From CAYWNA01 sp964459305 (GTDB lineage Bacteria; Planctomycetota; Planctomycetia; Pirellulales; Pirellulaceae): a DNA stretch of 26,322 bases. How positions within the stretch are numbered: the stretch's first letter is position 1; each line of letters starts with the position of its first letter. Positions 15,901 through 23,700 of this stretch are shown piece by piece. The DNA lies in contig CAYWNA010000184.1 in assembly GCA_964459305.1 (NCBI GenBank), positions 1-26,322 on the forward strand, given 5' to 3'. The notes under the pieces are model-generated. The model did not search any database. It saw only the letters and a program-made list of their open reading frames with translations, and was not told where the DNA came from. The translations under genes and the position numbers were made by a program.

Positions 15901-17436
15901 TTCCACCACGTGCTGCTTTTCTGCAGTGCGCATGTTCTGGACACGCTTCAGCGGAAACGATGGATCGAACACGCCAATCTGGGCCGGCGAGACGTCCAGG
16001 CCATCAGCCGGATGGCCCGTTGCCGTGTTGACGGGCATGAACCGAATTCCTGTGACATCGCCCACACGGATGTCGTCAAACCACGCGGTCCCGCGAACGC
16101 GATAGAGCCCCAGCTTGACCTGCATTCGGGCTGCCTTCCGATTGGCCGTAAACCGGTAATCGTGCCGCTGCCAGTCCGTGCTACCGCGCACCACGGCAAA
16201 GTCGCAGAACCCCAGCAGTTTCCCTTCTGCGTCGTATTGATAAAGCGCCACAAACGCCATTCCCGGACCCGTCACATCATGCGTGCGCATCCAGCCGGAT
16301 ACCTGGTACTCGGTTCCCGGCGATGCGGGTATCTCGGCGAAGAATTGGGCGCCGGGATTCCCTACAGCCGGCGGAATCGAGACCTTCGCGCACAGATTGC
16401 CCCGCCAAGCCTCGTCGTCGACCACGGTACAGAAGGTATCACTCGTACGGTTCCAGGACGGTTTGGCCGATTCATTTTCGATCAGGCGTGCCAATGGATT
16501 TTCAAAGCCGCCAATTGGCAACAGCGATCGTTCTTCCCTCTCCGCTTCTTGCAGTCGTGCCTTGACCACATCTCGCTCATCGATCCAGCGCCCGTTAATC
16601 AAGCGTCGCAAATCGTTGAAGGCGTAGCCGCCCATGGAAATGAAATCGCCGCCGTTTCGGAGGAAATTCACTAGCGCCAACCGGGCTTCGGCTGGGAAGG
16701 TCTGGCCGGTCGACACGACCAGAAGATCGAAATGCCCGGCGCACAGCACCATTGGGTCGGCCAGTTGTGCAGCGGAGAGCAATTGCGTCTCGATCTCGGC
16801 ATCTTGGAGAATGGCAGCGATCTTCTCTGCGGATGAAGGAGTTCCCACGATCGGCAAGCCGGGCTCGCAGAAGATGGCTGCGGTGCCGCCAGGCCGCGCC
16901 GGGCGCCCCTCCGGCTGCTTCACTTCGCCCAACTTTTTGGCTTCGGTGCCGTGGACCAGCGTCCAGTTGTCAAAACAAGCAATGCCGGTGGCCTGAAAGA
17001 CCCCACAACGCACCGACACGAAGTCCGCGCGCGGGTCGACTTGAAACGTATGGCTGTGACGCTGCCAATCGTGCGTACCGGTAGGCTGCACAAAGTCGTA
17101 GGCGGTGACCAGCTTGCCGAATTCGTCCGTCTGGTAGACAGCGGCGAAGGCATAGCCAGGCTTGCCTTCTTCGGCCACCACATCGGTCACCTTCACGTCG
17201 ACGGCAACCGTCAGCGTGAACCTCCGCTTGGCGACAAGCACGTCCTGGCGGGCGCCACCCTGAAGGTCGAATCGCAGGCACGCCCCTGGATTGCCGTTCG
17301 GGGCGGCGACGCCTACCCCAGTTTCCCATCCCGCTGTCCCGTCGTAACCGCCATTTCGCAGCAACGTGACGGGCTGGCTGTCGCCGGAGCCCAAGACCAC
17401 CAACACCATCGTCGCCGCCAATTGCGCAAATACCAT
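12967..17436 (-). CDS. Giant secreted GH42-like beta-galactosidase homologue with accessory domains
   Basis: 1489 residues from the ATG at 17436, chosen because GAGGAG lies 8 bases upstream and a signal peptide (MVFAQLAATMVLVVLGSG) follows; the frame extends further to 17529. Order: a jelly-roll carbohydrate-binding-like domain (about 25-170), a Rossmann/ThuA-like segment (185-285), a second jelly-roll (about 305-465) and Ig-like strands (600-700). A TIM-barrel related to GH42 follows (about 715-1085), then a trimerisation/glutamine-amidotransferase-like domain (about 1090-1200) and beta-rich C-terminal domains. The barrel has the GH42-like block YYINGDYQ then LWNEWLQRRYETIERLRAAWG. The residue aligned to the acid/base Glu of the usual DNEYG block is Asp (D846). 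A candidate nucleophile is E997 (GEYG). It probably acts on extracellular or periplasmic polysaccharide; the substrate is unknown. Confidence 0.75.
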   Translation of the reverse strand: MVFAQLAATMVLVVLGSGDSQPVTLLRNGGYDGTAGWETGVGVAAPNGNPGACLRFDLQGGARQDVLVAKRRFTLTVAVDVKVTDVVAEEGKPGYAFAAVYQTDEFGKLVTAYDFVQPTGTHDWQRHSHTFQVDPRADFVSVRCGVFQATGIACFDNWTLVHGTEAKKLGEVKQPEGRPARPGGTAAIFCEPGLPIVGTPSSAEKIAAILQDAEIETQLLSAAQLADPMVLCAGHFDLLVVSTGQTFPAEARLALVNFLRNGGDFISMGGYAFNDLRRLINGRWIDERDVVKARLQEAEREERSLLPIGGFENPLARLIENESAKPSWNRTSDTFCTVVDDEAWRGNLCAKVSIPPAVGNPGAQFFAEIPASPGTEYQVSGWMRTHDVTGPGMAFVALYQYDAEGKLLGFCDFAVVRGSTDWQRHDYRFTANRKAARMQVKLGLYRVRGTAWFDDIRVGDVTGIRFMPVNTATGHPADGLDVSPAQIGVFDPSFPLKRVQNMRTAEKQHVVEQSIELAGAFRGWAASGVIGYDQARWIPLLETYDRYARPRGAGAAMTLNYGGYYAGSCWAYFGIENVDLFQDENRSMARLLQQIARFMVRETYLHNLTTDHRLYSPNEPVKVSVVVDNRGHEARSVEVQFTVNGLGASEQEISVCQRARVEPGGSETVEVVLPKLDDGSDVCRVDAVLLIDGEPIDRMSTGFVIRAPAVMDTGPQLRFADNYFTLNGHPTFLFGTDTYSRTYKSANENPLTWLAELSAARDIGMNLYENLQYNNPGHRMTEDDWRSFLAMTQLTQRLGLVFMPGMLIGHNVAIGEADLAEQSSLCRQYAQRLGKTPGLLYYINGDYQMWPDQSADAVRKLWNEWLQRRYETIERLRAAWGDDTVTRRLGEIEFPPPTSGRWNDAPAIDRLRFQTWLTRRWNEAHVAAVRSVDADHPITSEYYSLPFAGLDLPMTIDGQDVSNIGFFDEPVADLDNLPLRIRFNDLRARRKGVSLGEYGVKTHPAWTEENGAQGYHLVRTEQEQKQLFLAVAHYALGLGASKVQNWCLRDAQARVFPWGIFYPNQLVRKDVSYAHRNLSILWRHFRPTSAAPPVTVCLANQLRLGNDEGLGPAVAYRTFADLLALHHDFNSIDDHHLESLPATTKVLIYPTPFAVRDETYDRLRVWVEGGGTLLVTGDFSYDADRQRTRTERFEELAGCRFVAENYPNVARSSATDLRSVSSNEQLDGLAIRPCVRVQPISAEVAAATADGTPLLLRRRLGQGTVYFFTDPIELADGDEAATVRRKLYTAILDAANQRPLPLEPNEPWLHMMAQPTVGGTVHVVFDTRLDAGSAPVRLPTAAGSVVLTTRNRWPALAATTGEGRLVAVVADGGATVDDTSVMAGHGLRALLALDGNDLRESAAILVAPFEPGSVALPDKAGDSIASVGEFQRGKWTELERITFDEDQPILKIDADRATCLILVSKADAVTRWTEHLTNAMCRPDEIPGY

Positions 17437-17574
17437 GCGATTCACTCCTCGGCTGATTGTCGTGTTTTCGGAAACGACATTCCACGTGGGCTCATACCGC
17501 CGGAGGCACGGCGTAGCCGCTATAGGCATGGGCTCTTGGAGCTATCCGCCCCCCAGCTGGCTCATCGGATACTT

Positions 17575-17601
17575 GACGACGCGTCGTCTACCGAATACAA
17601 G
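17575..17601 (+). promoter_or_regulatory. Palindrome GACGACGCGTCGTC inside a candidate promoter
   Basis: GACGACGCGTCGTC (17575-17588) is a perfect 14-bp palindrome. It overlaps a possible promoter TTGACG (17573-17578), 17-base spacer, TACAAG (17596-17601) reading towards dhaK. The site lies between divergent genes, so it is a reasonable operator candidate for one or both. The evidence is positional only. Confidence 0.35.
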
Positions 17602-17635
17602 ACTGCTTATACCGCCCGCGGGAGAGATTGATTGT

Positions 17636-17688
17636 AACCCGACGCGTAAGCGAGGGCATGACTCGTTGCCTCGCTTACGCGTCGGGTT
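17636..17688. repeat. Perfect 20-bp inverted repeat (CCCGACGCGTAAGCGAGG element)
   Basis: Arms AACCCGACGCGTAAGCGAGG (17636-17655) and its exact complement (17669-17688) flank a 13-base loop. I recall this arm sequence as one of the most frequent dispersed palindromes in Pirellulales genomes. Here it lies between divergently transcribed genes, so it is not acting as a terminator for either. Confidence 0.8.
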
Positions 17689-17707
17689 TCCATTAGATGT
17701 GTCAAAC

Positions 17708-17736
17708 TTGACCGCGAGCGGTATGGGTCACACAAT
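17708..17736 (+). promoter_or_regulatory. Candidate promoter for the dhaK-dhaL-lsrF operon
   Basis: TTGACC (17708-17713, five of six matches) is followed by a 17-base spacer and CACAAT (17731-17736, four of six). It is 50 bases ahead of the dhaK start. It is the nearer of two possible promoters. Confidence 0.4.
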
Positions 17737-17786
17737 CTACAAACGAAATTCCTGCCTTTCAACAAACTGCCGCGGAGACATTCGCT

Positions 17787-18788
17787 ATGGTCATGAAGAA
17801 ATTTATCAACGATCCAGCCAATCTGACTGCCGAGTTGCTTGAGGGTTTTGCCAGTGCCTATCGCGATAAGATCGCGTTGGTGAGCGAAAAGCTGGTCGTT
17901 CGAGCCAATCCGAAGCCCAAAGAGAAGGTGGCGGTCGTAACCCTTGGCGGCCAGGGCCACGAGCCGGCGCTGAGCGCGTTCGTCGGAGAAGGTATCCTTG
18001 ACGTGAGCGTGGCTGGGGGTATTTTTGCGGCTCCCGGCGCCCCGGCCGTCATCGAGGCTCTCCAGTCCACCAAACGCGACGCAGGTACGCTTCTGGTGAT
18101 TCTGAACCATCCGGGCGACGTCCTGGCCGGCAACATGGCCTTCAACATGGCCACCCAGCAGGAAATCAACGTCCAGAAGATCCTGACACACGAAGACATC
18201 TCGGCCGGCAAGGATGCCACGCTGGAGCAGCGCCGCGGACTCGTCGGGTGCATTCCGCTGTGCAAGATCGTCGGCGCGGCTGCAGAGGCAGGCAAGAGCC
18301 TTGACGAGGTTGTCGCTATCGGCGAGCGCTTCAACGAGAGCATGCGCAGCCTGGCAGTGGCCTGCAAGCCGGCGACACACCCGCAGACAGGAGAGGAGAT
18401 CGGCGCCATCGCCGACGACGAGATGGAAGTCGGCATGGGGCAGCACGGTGAAGGCGGCGGCGGCATCATGAAGATGGCCAGCGCCGACGAGACAGCCCAG
18501 ATCATGCTCGATAAGCTCCTCGATTCCACGGACCTGGCCTCGGGCGACAAGGTCCTGGTGATGATCAACGGCTCCGGCGGCACGACTCTCATGGAACAGT
18601 ACATCGTCCTGCGCGCAGTCAATAAGCTGCTGGCTGACAAGGGCATCGAGATGGTGCGCAGCATGGTGGGTGAGTACCTCACCGTCCAGGAGATGAGCGG
18701 CTTCCAGATGTTCATCGCCAAGATGGACGACGAGCTGATCGAGCTGTTCGACGCTCCCTGCGACACGCCGGGATGGACGGTCCGCTAG
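17787..18788 (+). CDS. dhaK: DhaK-like hydroxyketone kinase, substrate-binding subunit
   Basis: 333 residues, the usual DhaK length. In DhaK the substrate ketone is bound covalently as a hemiaminal by a histidine, and the phosphoryl group comes from nucleotide held by DhaL. Visible here are the GGQGHEPA loop (residues 54-61, including H58), NHPGD with D111 in place of the usual NYTGD, and EMEVGMGQHGEGG with H220 as the expected substrate-binding histidine. The ATG at 17787 follows CGGAG at a rather long spacing; the ATG two codons on is an alternative. It is the first gene of a three-gene operon with dhaL and an lsrF-like gene. The divergence from glycerol-associated DhaK and the LsrF neighbour suggest a substrate other than plain dihydroxyacetone. 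No dhaM is present. Confidence 0.88.
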   Translation: MVMKKFINDPANLTAELLEGFASAYRDKIALVSEKLVVRANPKPKEKVAVVTLGGQGHEPALSAFVGEGILDVSVAGGIFAAPGAPAVIEALQSTKRDAGTLLVILNHPGDVLAGNMAFNMATQQEINVQKILTHEDISAGKDATLEQRRGLVGCIPLCKIVGAAAEAGKSLDEVVAIGERFNESMRSLAVACKPATHPQTGEEIGAIADDEMEVGMGQHGEGGGGIMKMASADETAQIMLDKLLDSTDLASGDKVLVMINGSGGTTLMEQYIVLRAVNKLLADKGIEMVRSMVGEYLTVQEMSGFQMFIAKMDDELIELFDAPCDTPGWTVR

Positions 18789-18810
18789 GGCCGAAGCAGG
18801 AGACACAACG

Positions 18811-19446
18811 ATGCCGGCGACACTAGACTACGATGGCCTGGTCGGCGTGCTGCGCGCGGCGACCGAAAGGGTGCGGTCCGGGGTAGAACTACTCACCCGG
18901 TTGGATTCCGCCGTGGGAGATGGCGACCACGGCGTCGCAATGAAAACAGCGATGCAGGCGATCGAAAAGGGCATCGACGACTGCGGTGCTAATACCAGCC
19001 AGGCCCTGCTGAATTCGGTGGCCATGTCCGTGATGAGCATCGACGCCGGTTCGACCGGTCCGCTGATGGGCTCCCTGTTCATGGGCATGGCCGGGGCGAT
19101 CGGAGACGTGTCCGAGGTGGACAGCGCCCTTCTTGCCGGTATGTTCCAGGCCGGCTTGGAACAGCTGCAGACCATCACCACCGCCAAGGTCGGTGACAAG
19201 ACGATGATGGACGCCCTGATTCCAGCCGTCGAGGCCATGAACAGCTCCACCGAGGCAGGCGACGGGATTGCCACCGCTTTGGAGAAAGCAGCGGCCGCCG
19301 CCGAGGCAGGCGCCCAAAAAACCAAGGATATGCTTGCCCAGTTCGGAAAGGCTCGTAACCTGGGAGAACGGTCACTCGGGCACAGGGATCCCGGCGCCAC
19401 GTCGATGTCGATGATCTTCCGCGGCATGGCCGAAGCCGCCGCCTAG
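18811..19446 (+). CDS. dhaL: DhaL-like nucleotide-binding subunit of a hydroxyketone kinase
   Basis: 211 residues, full DhaL length. It carries the metal/nucleotide motif LDSAVGDGDHG with D32, D37 and D39, the glycine-rich GSTGPLMGSLF loop and the C-terminal RSLGHRDPGATSM block that closes over ADP/ATP. An AGGAG ribosome-binding site lies upstream of the ATG at 18811, 22 bases after dhaK, so the two are co-expressed and should form the kinase together. Whether ADP stays bound and is recharged by a PTS DhaM protein, or ATP is used directly, cannot be read from the sequence. No DhaM or other PTS gene is in the window, which favours direct ATP use or a distant partner. Confidence 0.88.
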   Translation: MPATLDYDGLVGVLRAATERVRSGVELLTRLDSAVGDGDHGVAMKTAMQAIEKGIDDCGANTSQALLNSVAMSVMSIDAGSTGPLMGSLFMGMAGAIGDVSEVDSALLAGMFQAGLEQLQTITTAKVGDKTMMDALIPAVEAMNSSTEAGDGIATALEKAAAAAEAGAQKTKDMLAQFGKARNLGERSLGHRDPGATSMSMIFRGMAEAAA

Positions 19447-19488
19447 GCTTCTTTGAAACGAATATCTGAATGGAAAGGACAATGATTG

Positions 19489-20376
19489 ATGGCTGATGCA
19501 ACAGGTAACGTTGACGCAAAAGACTACGGCATAGGCACACCACAGGAAAACAAGGTTTACGAACTCAAGGGCGCGAACAACTATGACTGGGGCATGAAGG
19601 ACCGCCTCTCCCGCGTGTTCGACCAGAAATCCGGGAAGACGGTGATGCTTGCCTTTGACCACGGCTACATCATGGGGCCCACCTCCGGCCTCGAACGCAT
19701 CGACCTCACGATCACCCCGCTGCTTGAATATGCCGACTGCCTGATGTGCGCTCGCGGCATCCTGCGGACCGTAATCCCCCCAACGTTCAACAAACCCATC
19801 TCGCTACGCTGCTCGGCCGGTTCCACAATACTGACCGAGCTCAATGACGAATGCATTGGCGTGGAGATCGAAGACGCCATCCGCCTCAACGTAACCATGA
19901 TGGCGACCATGTGCGCAATCGGCGGCAAGTTCGAGGCGCTCACGATCCGCAACCTGTGCAAGATGATTGAGACGGGTCTGCGCTACGGCATCCCGACGCT
20001 CGGCGTCAACGCCGTGGGCAAGGAACTGACCCGTGATGCACGCTATCTCGCGATGGGTGCGAGGGTCATCGCCGAAAATGGAGCCCAGGTTGTGAAAACG
20101 TACTTCTGTGCCGAAGGATTCGAGAAGGTGACCGCAGCCTGCCCCGTTCCGATCGTGATTGCGGGCGGCAAGAAGCTTCCCGAACTCGATGCGTTCAAGA
20201 TGGCATACATGGCCATCGACCAGGGTGCCATGGGCGTCGACATGGGCAGAAACATCTTTCAGGCCGACGATCCGGTGGCCATGATTCAGGCAGTTCGGGC
20301 TGTAGTCCATGAAGGGGAAAAGCCCGACAAGGCATTGGAGCTCTACGAGACGCTGAAAAGGGAAAGCTCGCAGTAA
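19489..20376 (+). CDS. lsrF: LsrF-like class I aldolase/thiolase
   Basis: 295 residues, close in length and sequence to E. coli LsrF. That enzyme transfers the acetyl group of 3-hydroxy-5-phosphonooxypentane-2,4-dione to CoA in AI-2 breakdown. Conserved blocks run throughout: YDWGMKDRLSRVF, KTVMLAFDHGYIMGPTSGLERID, ARGILRTVIPP, CPVPIVIAGGKKLPE, AIDQGAMGVDMGRNIFQ and DPVAMIQAVRAVVH. The Schiff-base lysine is K203 (VVKTYF), at the same residue number as I recall for LsrF. The ATG at 19489 is preferred (GGAAAGGA at 19472-19479), with a TTG one codon earlier as an alternative. It is third in the operon, 42 bases after dhaL. No lsrK, lsrG, lsrR or AI-2 transporter gene is present. A fructose-bisphosphate-aldolase-like role is the main alternative. 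Confidence 0.88.
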   Translation: MADATGNVDAKDYGIGTPQENKVYELKGANNYDWGMKDRLSRVFDQKSGKTVMLAFDHGYIMGPTSGLERIDLTITPLLEYADCLMCARGILRTVIPPTFNKPISLRCSAGSTILTELNDECIGVEIEDAIRLNVTMMATMCAIGGKFEALTIRNLCKMIETGLRYGIPTLGVNAVGKELTRDARYLAMGARVIAENGAQVVKTYFCAEGFEKVTAACPVPIVIAGGKKLPELDAFKMAYMAIDQGAMGVDMGRNIFQADDPVAMIQAVRAVVHEGEKPDKALELYETLKRESSQ

Positions 20377-20390
20377 GGGTACGCGCGAAT

Positions 20391-20487
20391 GGGGTCGGGT
20401 GTTCAGAAATTCATTTTTTGCGGGGAACACGCACGGCACCGGCAGAATCGATGGCCGCGAAAAATGAACTTCTGAACACCCGACCCC
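20391..20487. repeat. Long inverted repeat after the lsrF-like gene
   Basis: Arms 20391-20418 and 20460-20487 match over 28 positions with one mismatch. The outer part is GGGGTCGGGTGTTCAGAA and the inner part a T-rich/A-rich pair. The loop is about 41 bases. It starts 14 bases after the operon's stop codon and could terminate or protect the operon transcript, though no T tract follows the right arm. It looks like another dispersed palindromic family. Confidence 0.8.
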
Positions 20488-20578
20488 TAGCTTCCCACAA
20501 TGCCCGACGATTTGTGCGTGGGCTCAGCAGAGTGCCACGCCCGGGTGTCTCGCAGCTTGTGTGAGCCTACCTCCGAGT

Positions 20579-20602
20579 CCCGGTTTCTCCGAAGAAACCG
20601 GG
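20579..20602. repeat. Short perfect hairpin CCCGGTTTCT/AGAAACCGGG
   Basis: Ten perfectly paired bases with a CCGA loop. I recall this sequence as a common short hairpin in planctomycete intergenic DNA. It lies about 105 bases ahead of the next start codon; apart from this and the long inverted repeat nothing else was recognised in 20377-20707. Confidence 0.7.
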
Positions 20603-20707
20603 CCTCGATGTGTGTACTGATATGGTTCTGTCAGTAACGGCAGGCTAGACTGGAAAGCCTGTAATCCTTCCGTTCCTCTTCCAATTACCCTCCCGAGGAA
20701 GCGAAAC

Positions 20708-23700
20708 ATGACAAGACGCACGATTTTGCAAGCGATGGTCTCTTGCTCCGTTTTTGTCTTACCGTTCGTGTTTTTGGCCCCAACCGTTTCAGCCGACGAT
20801 GGCGAGCTGTACGTGAAGAAGGGGACTTGGCCGGAAACCATGCTGGCCACACGTGCTGGCTTTGCCAAACCCAAAGAGAAATCCGAACCGCAACCGGTTG
20901 AACCGGGACCTTGGTTCACGACCGGGCAATTCAAGGCGAGCCGTTTCACGGATGTTCTCTTTCCTGAAGAAGGTATCGACCTGGAGGCGAAGGGGGCGGA
21001 TAGCAAGCCCAAATGGCAGAAACAGACGGGCTGGGTGGATGGTCGAGTCTACGGTCTACCGAGTGACGGCGGCAGAGGCCCAACCTATTTGTTCCGTACC
21101 ATCACTTCGCAGCAGGCTGTCTCAGTGCCGGCCGGCTTCGGCAGCGATGATGGCCTGGTCGTGTGGCTGAATGGCGAACAAGTCATTTCCCACGATGTCC
21201 CGCGAGGACCTGGGGCAAACCAGGATCGCGCCGTACTGGATTTCAAGGCGGGTGAGAATCGCTTGCTGCTGAAGGTCTTCAACAACGGGGGCGGTCACGG
21301 TTTCTTTTTCACGTTGAATCCATCGGAACAGCCGTCGGATCCTTTGCTTGACGCGTGGAAACAGATCGAAGCCGATTACCCGCTGGAAGCCGGATGGATG
21401 AAACGCCATCTGTCCGGTAATCGACATCTGGAATGGTTCACGTCGGACGAGAACCTTCAACTGACCGAAGAAATGGTCGATCGGGCGATTCGGGATTGTG
21501 GCCGGGAAGGGGAGAGTCTACGCGGTTTGCTCCAGTCGCTCAAGGAATCCGGCGCAGGGCCGGACGACGGGGCTTGGCTTCAGCTCTTTACTAAGGTCTG
21601 CCTGTTCCGCCATCGCACCGCCGAGATGAAGCAGATCAGCTTCGACGCTCTTCGGTTGGCAATCCGGGATCTGGGCAGCAGCTACCCTCGCCAATACACA
21701 AAAGCTCAGCAATTTCTGAAGCAGGTCGACGATCTGGAAGGCCAAGCAATCGGCATCGAAAAAGCCTTGGCTGGCGGCGATCGCAGCCTCGTGGACCGGA
21801 TTCCAGCGCTGATGGAACGCTTTCGTAAACTGCAGCGCGACGCTTTGCTGGCCAATCCGCTGCTGGATTTTGATCGATTGCTGTTGGTCAAACGCAACGC
21901 GAACAGCCCTAACCTCGGTTTGCCGCAGAACTGGCAAGGCAACTGCGCGTTGTCTCGATCGGGCTTCAAGAACGAGATCGCCGTCCTGTCCCCCGTGCAT
22001 CCTGACGGGCAACTCACCACGTTGTTCAAGCCGGAGAAGGATATCTTCGTCGGCGACGTCGATCTGCATTTCGACGCAAACCGAATGCTGTTTTCCATGA
22101 TCGGAGACCACAATCGATTTCAGATTTGGGAGATCGGCGTCGACGGCCAAAGTGTGCGCCAGGTGACGCCAGGCGAATTTCCCGATGTGGACAACTACGA
22201 CGCCTGCTATCTGCCGGACGGCCGGATCATCTTCGATTCGACTCGCTGCTTCCAAGGCGTGCCGTGTGTTGGCGGTGGCAACAGTGTGGCCAACCTCTTC
22301 GTCATGGACGACGACGGGACGAACATCCGCCAACTCTGCTTCGATCAAGATCACGACTGGTGCCCGACCGTGCTGAACGACGGCCGCATCCTGTATTCGC
22401 GTTGGGAGTATTCGGATTCGCCGCACTACTTCACGCGGTTGCTGTTCTCCATGAATCCCGACGGCACGAACCAGATGCAGTATTACGGCAGCAATTCACC
22501 CTGGCCAAATTCGACCTTTTACGCTCGGCCCATACCGAATCATCCCACGAAGGTCGTGGCGGTTATTTCCGGTCACCATGGGGTGCCACGCATGGGCGAA
22601 TTGCTAGTGTTCGACCCGGCGCTGGGCCGCCATCAGGCCGACGGTGCGGTGCAGCGAATTCCCGGTCACGGCGTCGAAGTCAAGGCAAATATCGGGGATG
22701 CCATCGTCAACGGATCGTGGCCCAAGTTCCTGCATCCGTATCCGCTGAGCGACACACACTTCCTCGTGTCCATGCAGCCGACGCAGCAGTCTCTGTGGGG
22801 CATCTACCTGGTCGACATCTTCGATAACATGGTGCTGATCAAGGAACAGCCCGGTAATGTGCTGTTCGAACCGGTACCCATGCGGAAGACGACCAAGCCA
22901 CCCGTCCTTGAGGATCGTATCGATCCCAGTAAGCCGGACGCGACGATCTATCTGTCGGATATCTATGCCGGCGACGGTCTGAAAGGTGTCCCGCGGGGTA
23001 CGGTGAAAACGCTGCGGCTTTACGAGTTCCACTACGCGTATCCGGGCATGGGCGGTCACATCCACATCGGGATCGACGGACCTTGGGATGCTCGCCGCAT
23101 TCTGGGCACCGTGCCGGTGGAAAAGGATGGTTCGGCCAGCTTCAAAGTGCCGGCCAATATTCCGATCGCCGTACAGCCCCTGGACAAAGACGGCGGGGCC
23201 CTTCAGATCATGCGAAGCTGGTACACGGCGATGCCGGGCGAAGTCCTCTCGTGCGTGGGCTGCCACGAAAGCCAAAACACGACGCCACCATCGAAGGCGA
23301 CTCTGGCCATGCAGCGAACGCCGTCGGAGATCACGCCGTGGTTTGGTCCGGCGCGGCCTTTCAGTTTCAAACGAGAGGTCCAGCCGGTCCTGGACAAGAA
23401 CTGCGTCGGTTGCCACGACGGCAAGCACAACGATCGGCCCAACTTCGTCATGGACCGGCCGAGTCCGTTCCGCAATTTCACGCCATCCTATTGCGAGTTG
23501 CATCCCTACGTGCGGCGTCCCGGACCGGAAAGCGACTATTTCATGCAAAAGCCACTGGAGTATCACGCCAGCGTCAGCGAGTTGATGCAGATGTTGGCCA
23601 AGGGGCATCACGGCGTCGAACTCGATGGTGAATCCCGCGAACGGTTGATCACTTGGATCGATCTGAACGTTCCGGACCACGGTACCTGGCATGAACATCG

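Noticed and set aside
15541..16674. Plus-strand open frame of 377 codons opposite the GH42-like gene
   Set aside because: Shadow of the minus-strand gene, which has a signal peptide, a ribosome-binding site and recognisable domains.
20391..20487. Inverted repeat as a standard intrinsic terminator
   Set aside because: The loop is about 41 bases and no T tract follows the right arm; kept as a repeat only.
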